Shown here: positions 24,285 through 28,755 of the stretch, piece by piece
How positions within the stretch are numbered: the stretch's first letter is position 1
Layout: each line of letters begins with the position of its first letter
Assembly: GCA_023228645.1 (NCBI GenBank)
Contig: JALOAT010000050.1
Coordinates: forward strand, 1 to 28,755
DNA from: Gammaproteobacteria bacterium
GTDB lineage: Bacteria > Pseudomonadota > Gammaproteobacteria > Thiohalomonadales > Thiohalomonadaceae
Direction: 5' to 3'
DNA: 28,755 nt
Notes under the pieces: generated by a model
Seen by the model: only the letters and a program-made list of their open reading frames with translations
What the model was told of the DNA's origin: nothing
Database searches by the model: none
Position numbers and translations under genes: made by a program

Positions 24285-25424
24285 TCAGGCGTGCCGGGTG
24301 TCGTGCAGCACCGGCAGCAGGCGCACGAGCACGATGTAGACCAGCACTTCGAAGGCCACGATGCCCACCGTCACCATGATCTCGGGCACCGATGGGAAGT
24401 AGCTGTAGCCCGGCCCCGGATTGAAGGTGATGAGATAGGCGTTGAAGCGCCACAGCGCGCCTGCAAACAACATGGATACCGCGGCGATGAGGAGCGCGCG
24501 GCCGCTGTCGCGTTTCGCCGGCGAGGACAGCACCACCAGCGGCACCAGGAACAGCGCGGTCTCGATCCAGAACATCAGGGCGGCGAAATCGAAGGCGAAT
24601 ACGAGACCCAGTTTGCCGCGCACCAGCAGTTCGCCGAAACGGATCACCAGGTACACCACGATGAGGCCGGTGATGGCCCGCGACAGGCCCGACAGCAGAT
24701 GGGTTTCGGAAGGACGTTTAAAGCCCGCCGTGACCATGGAGCCTTCGAACAACACGATGGAGAAGCCCATGGTGACGGCGGTGACGATGGCCAGCAGCGG
24801 CATCAGTTCCATGGCCTGCCACAGCGGATGGACCTTGTGGCCCATGGCGATGAGCAGCGAGCCCAGGGACGACTGATGCATGGTGGGCAGCAGCACGCCG
24901 ATGGCGATGAACAGGAACAGCAGCTTGTTCAGCTTGCGCTGGATGTCGCGCAGGCCGAGGCGCTCAAGGAACGCTGGCGAGAACTCGATGGCCAGCACCA
25001 CGATGTAGGCCATGACGCACAGGCCCACCTCCAGCATCACCGAGTTGAAGTTCCAGTGCCAGGGCAACAGGATGTTGTAGAACTGCCACCAGCGGCCCAT
25101 GTCGAAGAACGCGCCGAAACCGCCCAAGGCATAACCGAGCAGGCTCGCCAGCAACGCGGGCCGCACCAGCGGGTGATACTGGCCCTTGTTGAGCACGTAG
25201 ACGGCGATGGCGAGTGCGTAGCCGCCGCACGCGAAGGCCGTGCCCACCACTACGTCGTACACCACCCAGATGCCCCAGGCGTAACCGCCGTTCAGGTTGG
25301 TCACCGCGCCCATGCCGCTGATGAAGCGGATGGCGAGGAAGAAGAACCCGAGGGCGGCCAGCGCGGCGAGGCCGATCACGGTGGGCGTGAGGATGCGTCC
25401 GCCCAACGGCCGATAGGCACTCAT
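24285..25424 (-). CDS. hybB: HybB-like NrfD-family membrane subunit of hydrogenase
   Basis: Integral membrane protein of 379 residues with about ten hydrophobic helices. It transfers electrons from HybA to the quinone pool in place of a cytochrome b. Blocks typical of HybB are LNGGYAWGIWVVYDVVVGTA, GGFGAFFDMGRWWQFYN, WNFNSVMLEVGLCVMAY, PTMHQSSLGSLLIAMGHKVH and RFNAYLITFNPGPGYSYFPS. The ATG at 25424 overlaps the hybA stop by four bases. It ends 27 bases before hybC. No hupC-type cytochrome b gene is present in the window. Confidence 0.95.
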   Translation of the reverse strand: MSAYRPLGGRILTPTVIGLAALAALGFFFLAIRFISGMGAVTNLNGGYAWGIWVVYDVVVGTAFACGGYALAIAVYVLNKGQYHPLVRPALLASLLGYALGGFGAFFDMGRWWQFYNILLPWHWNFNSVMLEVGLCVMAYIVVLAIEFSPAFLERLGLRDIQRKLNKLLFLFIAIGVLLPTMHQSSLGSLLIAMGHKVHPLWQAMELMPLLAIVTAVTMGFSIVLFEGSMVTAGFKRPSETHLLSGLSRAITGLIVVYLVIRFGELLVRGKLGLVFAFDFAALMFWIETALFLVPLVVLSSPAKRDSGRALLIAAVSMLFAGALWRFNAYLITFNPGPGYSYFPSVPEIMVTVGIVAFEVLVYIVLVRLLPVLHDTRHA

Positions 25425-26389
25425 GACTCACCTCCGTCGTTCTTGTCGGTGTTGCGCCTGACCACGTAGGTGAGTCCGGCGAGCGCGATGGCGGGCAACG
25501 CGAAATAGCTGTAGAGCGCATGCTGCACGCCTTCGGCCACCGACGCCGCGGAGCGTTCGCCGAGCGGCGGCATGCCGAGCTTGTCGAAGGGAATGGCCGC
25601 GATGTGCAGCACGTTGGTGCCACCGGCCTCGCGCTCGCCCCACACGTGCGGCATGTAGGCGGGCGCCGCCTTTTCGTGGCGACGGTAGGGATTGCGCACG
25701 TCGCCGAGCGGGTAGGCGTAGATCTCACCGGGCTTCAGCGCCAGGCGGCGCTTGGCCTCGGCGAGCAGCGCCTCGCGTGAGCCGAACAGCGTGGCGCCGG
25801 TGGGGCAAGCCTCGGCGCAGGCGGTCATGCCACCCTTGCTGATGCGCTCCACGCCCGCCTGGTTGCACATCTGGCACTTGGCGATCTGGCCGAAGGTCTT
25901 GTCGTACTGGTACTGCGGCACGTTGTACGGGCAGCCCACCATGCAGTTGCGGCAGCCGATGCAGGCATCGGGGTGATGGGTGACGATGCCCGTGACCGGG
26001 TCGCGGCGCATGGCCGTCACCGGACACACCGAGACGCAGCCCGGGTCCACGCAGTGCATGCAGCTGCGCTTCTCGAAGGCAAAGCCGTTCGTCACCGCGT
26101 CCTTGGTGGCGCCGCTGCCGTCGCGGTACACCTTGATGACATTCAGGGTGTCGCCCGAGAGGTCGCGGGCGGAGTCGTAGTAATCGATGTCACCGTCGGC
26201 CACCGGCGGCATGCCGTTGGTCTCCTTACAGGCGGCGACGCAGGCCTTGCAGCCGACGCACAGGGTGGAGTCGAACAGCATGCCCACGGCCTGCGGTGCC
26301 GGCTCCAGGTTGGGCCGTGCTTCGGCGACGCCCATTCCGCATAACGCGGAGGCGCCGGCCGCGGCCTTGAGGAAATCTCGACGCTTCAT
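25421..26389 (-). CDS. hybA: HybA-like four-cluster ferredoxin subunit of hydrogenase
   Basis: Periplasmic electron-transfer protein of 322 residues carrying four [4Fe-4S] clusters between HybO and HybB. A Tat signal is present (MKRRDFLKAAAG). Sixteen Cys ligands fall in CVGCKACVAACK (44-54), CMHCVDPGCVSVCP (110-122), CIGCRNCMVGCPY (143-153) and CQMC plus CAEACPTGA (172-195). A hydrophobic anchor near the C-terminus (YFALPAIALAGLTYVV) holds it to the membrane. The ATG at 26389 is 10 bases after the hybO stop, with GAGGGGA overlapping that stop; a longer upstream frame is not real. Confidence 0.96.
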   Translation of the reverse strand: MKRRDFLKAAAGASALCGMGVAEARPNLEPAPQAVGMLFDSTLCVGCKACVAACKETNGMPPVADGDIDYYDSARDLSGDTLNVIKVYRDGSGATKDAVTNGFAFEKRSCMHCVDPGCVSVCPVTAMRRDPVTGIVTHHPDACIGCRNCMVGCPYNVPQYQYDKTFGQIAKCQMCNQAGVERISKGGMTACAEACPTGATLFGSREALLAEAKRRLALKPGEIYAYPLGDVRNPYRRHEKAAPAYMPHVWGEREAGGTNVLHIAAIPFDKLGMPPLGERSAASVAEGVQHALYSYFALPAIALAGLTYVVRRNTDKNDGGES

Positions 26390-26399
26390 GGCAGTCCCC

Positions 26400-27536
26400 T
26401 CAATCGCGGCTGTCGCTGTTCTTCGCTTCGTCCTCGGATTTGCCGAGCTTCGAGGCGGCCACCGCGCTCGCGCCCACCACCGCGCCGATGGCCGCACCGG
26501 CCACCGCCGCCGCGCCCGCGGTCATGCCCGAGACACCTTCGCGGTCGTCGATGAACGGGAAGGCGTTGGGCGGCGTATGGGTCTTGACCTCGGCCAGGCT
26601 GAACAGCGGCTTGGCAAAACCCACGCCCTCCTGCGCGCAGCCGAAGCAGGGATGGCCAACGCCCACCGGCCAGGTGCCGCCGCCGATGTCGTTGAACTCC
26701 ACCGCCGGACAATTGGCATAGGTCTCGGGACCCTTGCAGCCGAGCTTGTACAGACACCAGCCCTTGCGGTGACCCTCATCGCCGAACTCCTTGGCGAAGC
26801 GGCCGGCGTCGAAGTGCGGGCGGCGCTCGCAGTTCTCGTGCACCAGACGGCCGTAGGCGAACTTCGGGCGGCCTTCGCCGTCCAGCTCGGGCAGGGTGCC
26901 GAAGGTGAGGAAGTGCATCACCGTGGCGAGAAAGTTGTAGGGGTTGGGCGGGCAACCCGGCAGGTTCACCACGGTCTTGCCCGCCAGTATCGCCCCGACG
27001 CCCTTGGCCTCGGTGGGGTTGGGGCCGACGGACTGCACGCCGCCCCAGGAGGCGCAGGAACCAAAGGCGATGATGGCCGCCGCGTGCTCAGCCGCCTCGC
27101 GGGTGTGCTCGAGCATGGTCTTGCCGGCGATCTTGCAGTAGATGCCGCCGTCCTTGGTGGGGACGGAACCCTCCACCACCAGCAGGTACTGGCCCTTGTT
27201 GGCGGCGATGGAGGCGTCCTTCGCCGCCTCTACGTCATGACCCGCGCCGGCATCCAGGGTCTGGTGGTAATCCAGCGAGATCATCTCCAGGATCAGGCGC
27301 TCCAGGGAGGGATGCTGGCCGCGCAGCAACGATTCGGTGGGGCCGGTGCATTCCTGGCCGTGCAGCCAGATCACCACGGGGCGCTTGCGGGGCGTGGCGA
27401 CCGCTTCGGCCATGGCCATGGCCTCGGAGGTGGACAGGCCCATGGTCGCGGCGACGCCGGTACAGAACTTGAGGAAATCACGGCGGCTGATACCCAACCG
27501 CTGCTCAAGCAATTCGAAGTGATCGTGACTGGTCAT
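26400..27536 (-). CDS. hybO: [NiFe]-hydrogenase small subunit, HybO-like, with an unusual proximal-cluster motif
   Basis: Fe-S subunit (378 residues) exported by Tat (ISRRDFLKF at 17-25) and held in the membrane by a C-terminal Ala/Gly-rich helix (about 337-360). Very close in layout to E. coli HybO: HENCERRPHFDAGRFAKEFG and GWCLYKLGCKGPETYANC are present. Distal ligands are H233, C236, C261 and C267; medial ligands are C276, C297 and C300; proximal ligands are C63, C161 and C195. The fourth proximal ligand is missing: the motif reads ECTGPTES where relatives have ECTGCTES, so P66 (codon CCC, 27341-27339) replaces Cys. First gene of the operon, with GGAGG seven bases before its ATG and a sigma-54 promoter upstream. 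Confidence 0.95.
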   Translation of the reverse strand: MTSHDHFELLEQRLGISRRDFLKFCTGVAATMGLSTSEAMAMAEAVATPRKRPVVIWLHGQECTGPTESLLRGQHPSLERLILEMISLDYHQTLDAGAGHDVEAAKDASIAANKGQYLLVVEGSVPTKDGGIYCKIAGKTMLEHTREAAEHAAAIIAFGSCASWGGVQSVGPNPTEAKGVGAILAGKTVVNLPGCPPNPYNFLATVMHFLTFGTLPELDGEGRPKFAYGRLVHENCERRPHFDAGRFAKEFGDEGHRKGWCLYKLGCKGPETYANCPAVEFNDIGGGTWPVGVGHPCFGCAQEGVGFAKPLFSLAEVKTHTPPNAFPFIDDREGVSGMTAGAAAVAGAAIGAVVGASAVAASKLGKSEDEAKNSDSRD

Positions 27537-27605
27537 CCGTTCGCCTCCGCCCCCTGGCTCAAATCGAAGTAGTGATAAATACGGCGCTAGAAATCACCTC
27601 CGTGC

Positions 27606-27621
27606 TGCAAATTACACGCCA
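27606..27621 (-). promoter_or_regulatory. Candidate sigma-54 (-24/-12) promoter of the hyb operon
   Basis: On the minus strand this reads TGGCGTGTAATTTGCA, against the consensus TGGCACG-N4-TTGCA. The invariant GG and GC are ten bases apart as required. Transcription would begin near 27596, giving a leader of about 60 bases before the hybO ATG at 27536. The HoxA encoded in the same locus has the GAFTGA loop needed to activate sigma-54 polymerase. Confidence 0.75.
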
Positions 27622-27648
27622 AGCCATCGACCCCTGGCCAGGCACTGT

Positions 27649-27668
27649 GGCGTGCCCGGTGGCACGCC
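27649..27668. promoter_or_regulatory. Inverted repeat upstream of the sigma-54 promoter, possible activator site
   Basis: GGCGTGCC and GGCACGCC are perfect 8-bp arms around CGGT. It lies roughly 50-70 bases upstream of the predicted transcription start. It does not match the TTG-N5-CAA site known for R. capsulatus HupR, so assignment to HoxA is only a guess from position and symmetry. Its right arm is also part of a TGGCACG sequence on the plus strand that lacks the matching -12 GC. Confidence 0.4.
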
Positions 27669-28086
27669 GGTTGGAAGCGGGAAGTCTTTGTTTTCTAGAT
27701 ATTTACCTCGCCCGTGCAGGCGAACCGGGAAGGCGCGGTGGCGCCGCAGCGGTCGATGCAGGGCAGCGCCCAAGCGGGAAAGTGGAAACCGGGCTGACGA
27801 AGACTGATAAGTCGCTTACCACCCATAACGTCCTTCGCCTAACGGACGCCCTGCGTCTCGCATCACGGAAATGTCGATTTCAGATGAAGAAGCCGCGTAG
27901 CGGAGCTTACGGGATCCTTCCCGCCTTGTGGGTCGCCTTTGGGCAGGCGATTTAACGAACACGGCAACGCTGTGTCCATGCCGGACCCGTGGCCGCGTCA
28001 CGCCCGGACCGAGCGAGTTTCACGTTCCGCGGCGTGTACGGATCGGCCGTGATGGACGAGGCTATGAGCATAAAGAGGTGCCAGCC

Positions 28087-28296
28087 ATGTCGACCAACGT
28101 AGACCTGAATCGCGCAAGCGCGGACGAAATGCAGCAGGTGTGCGACCTGGGCCCGGTAACGGCCCGCACCATCATGCGTTTCCGGCCGTTCCGCCACATC
28201 GATGAATTGGAAAAGGTGCCGGGCATGAGCGTGCTGGATGTCATCGCCATGAAACGTCTGGGCTGCACCATCCCGGCCCGGGACCCGGATCGGTGA
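28087..28296 (+). CDS. Small helix-hairpin-helix (ComEA-like) protein
   Basis: Sixty-nine residues forming a single HhH domain of the ComEA type: VDLNRASADEMQQVCDLGPV, then ARTIMRFRPFRHIDELEKVPGMS. Such domains bind DNA non-specifically or mediate protein contacts. There is no signal peptide or membrane anchor, unlike ComEA itself, so a cytoplasmic role is likely. AGAGG lies eight bases before the ATG at 28087. Its stop overlaps the next gene's GTG by four bases, so the two should work together. Confidence 0.82.
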   Translation: MSTNVDLNRASADEMQQVCDLGPVTARTIMRFRPFRHIDELEKVPGMSVLDVIAMKRLGCTIPARDPDR

Positions 28297-28631
28297 AGGT
28301 CACCTTTTACGACGCGAACCTGCGTTTACGGCAGGAGCTCGGGGCGAACTTCGGCCGGGTGCTGGCGCGCTTCGTCAGCGGCGGTCGCGCCCATGATCCG
28401 GTGGTGGTGGAGATCGTGCATCTGGATCGGCCTCAGGTGGACGAGCTGCACGCGGAGGTGCTCACCCCCGACGCGTTGCCGGAAGGCGTATCCGATGAAT
28501 TCGTGGCGGCTGCGAAGCGTTACTACGCGCGCGGTCTCGCCAGCGAGGGCCGGCGGGTGCACGGCTACGAGCACGAACCCGCCGCCGCGCCGGGTACCGC
28601 CTGGTCGGTGGAGGTGAAACCCCTGAGTTAG
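28293..28631 (+). CDS. Uncharacterised 112-residue protein coupled to the HhH gene
   Basis: I do not recognise this protein. It starts at a GTG that overlaps the HhH stop (GTGA). It has no membrane segment, no signal peptide and no Cys. Its N-terminal part (KVTFYDANLRLRQELGANFG) looks mixed alpha/beta; the middle is rich in acidic residues and Val; the end is Ala/Pro-rich. Coding is supported by the coupling, the codon usage similar to neighbours and a hairpin over its stop codon. Confidence 0.65.
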   Translation: MKVTFYDANLRLRQELGANFGRVLARFVSGGRAHDPVVVEIVHLDRPQVDELHAEVLTPDALPEGVSDEFVAAAKRYYARGLASEGRRVHGYEHEPAAAPGTAWSVEVKPLS

Positions 28632-28641
28632 TTAGGGGTTT
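28617..28641 (+). terminator. Hairpin over the end of the 112-residue gene, possible terminator
   Basis: AAACCCCT and AGGGGTTT form a perfect 8-bp stem around a nine-base loop that contains the TAG stop. The downstream side reads TTTCTCC, a short T run only, so termination may be partial. Confidence 0.5.
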
Positions 28642-28714
28642 CTCCGCTTGTAATAGGATGGCAGTGGTCTACCTTACAGACTTTGCCTCCAACACGGAAA
28701 GATAAAGAAGGCTT

Positions 28715-28755
28715 ATGCACGACAGGGGATTGGAAGCGCAATTCGAGGACCAGAT
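28715..28755 (+). CDS. Start of a gene running off the right edge
   Basis: An ATG at 28715 follows AAGAAGG at suitable spacing and is open to the window end (MHDRGLEAQFEDQ). Thirteen codons are too few to identify a family. The A+T-richer 70 bases before it are suitable for a promoter, but no clear boxes stand out. Confidence 0.45.
   Translation, partial: MHDRGLEAQFEDQ

Larger units (their letters stand above)
27537..28086. other. Gene-free stretch holding the hyb promoter, between hybO and the HhH gene
   Basis: About 550 bases between divergent genes. The part next to hybO carries the sigma-54 promoter (27606-27621), a CCTGGCCAGG palindrome (27633-27642), a GGCGTGCC/GGCACGCC inverted repeat and an A+T-richer patch (about 27681-27712) that could favour DNA bending. 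Further right is a small TCGCC...GGCGA hairpin followed by TTT (27933-27953). Frames open here show no recognisable protein. Confidence 0.6.

Noticed and set aside
22635..25469. Plus-strand open frame of 944 codons antisense to hybC and hybB
   Set aside because: A GC-rich mirror frame; its composition is dominated by His, Arg, Gly and Gln and it shows no family. The opposite strand carries clear HybC and HybB.
27657..27675. Possible plus-strand sigma-54 promoter (TGGCACG...TTGGA) driving the HhH gene
   Set aside because: The -12 element has GG instead of GC and the site is over 400 bases from the gene.
27572..27955. Plus-strand open frame of 127 codons in the hyb promoter region
   Set aside because: Overlaps the promoter, has no family match I recognise and no ribosome-binding site; kept as non-coding.

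Overview
The window is a GC-rich proteobacterial chromosome segment. It is most likely gammaproteobacterial, because YggX, a YbdG-type MscS channel and YggU sit near one edge and the hydrogenase is of the enteric Hyb type. The lineage is inferred from gene families only; there is no rRNA or marker tree here. About 22 kb of the 28.7 kb is one very large minus-strand [NiFe]-hydrogenase locus.

Left flank (1-5358): the 3' part of yggX, a mechanosensitive channel gene with a DUF167 gene directly behind it, a PQQ-type sugar dehydrogenase and a YkgJ-like Cys-cluster protein on the minus strand, a Vat-type hexapeptide acetyltransferase, a repeat-bearing gene-free stretch, and a small DUF3579 gene that converges on hypF.

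Hydrogenase locus (27536 down to 5362, all minus strand). In transcription order it holds: hybO, hybA, hybB and hybC (membrane-bound, periplasm-facing group 1c-like uptake hydrogenase); hupE (nickel permease); hybD (maturation protease); hupF; hybE; hupK; hypA, hypB, hypC, hypD, hypE; hypX; hoxA and hoxJ (two-component system); hoxB and hoxC (cytoplasmic H2-sensing regulatory hydrogenase); hypF. Most junctions overlap by 1 to 14 bases, so the locus looks like one translationally coupled unit. It is interrupted at four places (about 21.6-21.95 kb, 20.46-20.76 kb, 18.2-18.4 kb, 14.7-14.9 kb), each containing repeats or atypical sequence. A good sigma-54 promoter (27621-27606) lies upstream of hybO. 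Together with an intact GAFTGA-type HoxA it suggests the loop H2 -> HoxBC -> HoxJ -> HoxA -> hyb operon, with the sensor genes inside the operon they control.

Right flank (27537-28755): a 550-base gene-free stretch carrying the hyb promoter, a small helix-hairpin-helix gene overlapping an unrecognised 112-aa gene, a hairpin, and the start of a gene running off the edge.

Most unusual points: a proline replaces one of the four proximal-cluster cysteines in the HybO-like small subunit; a Hyb-type enzyme is combined with HypX, HupK and an H2-sensor circuit; the HupF C-terminus appears replaced by unrelated sequence next to an A+T-richer scar; and there is a family of intergenic repeats, including a 350-bp element with perfect 28-bp terminal inverted repeats inside the operon.
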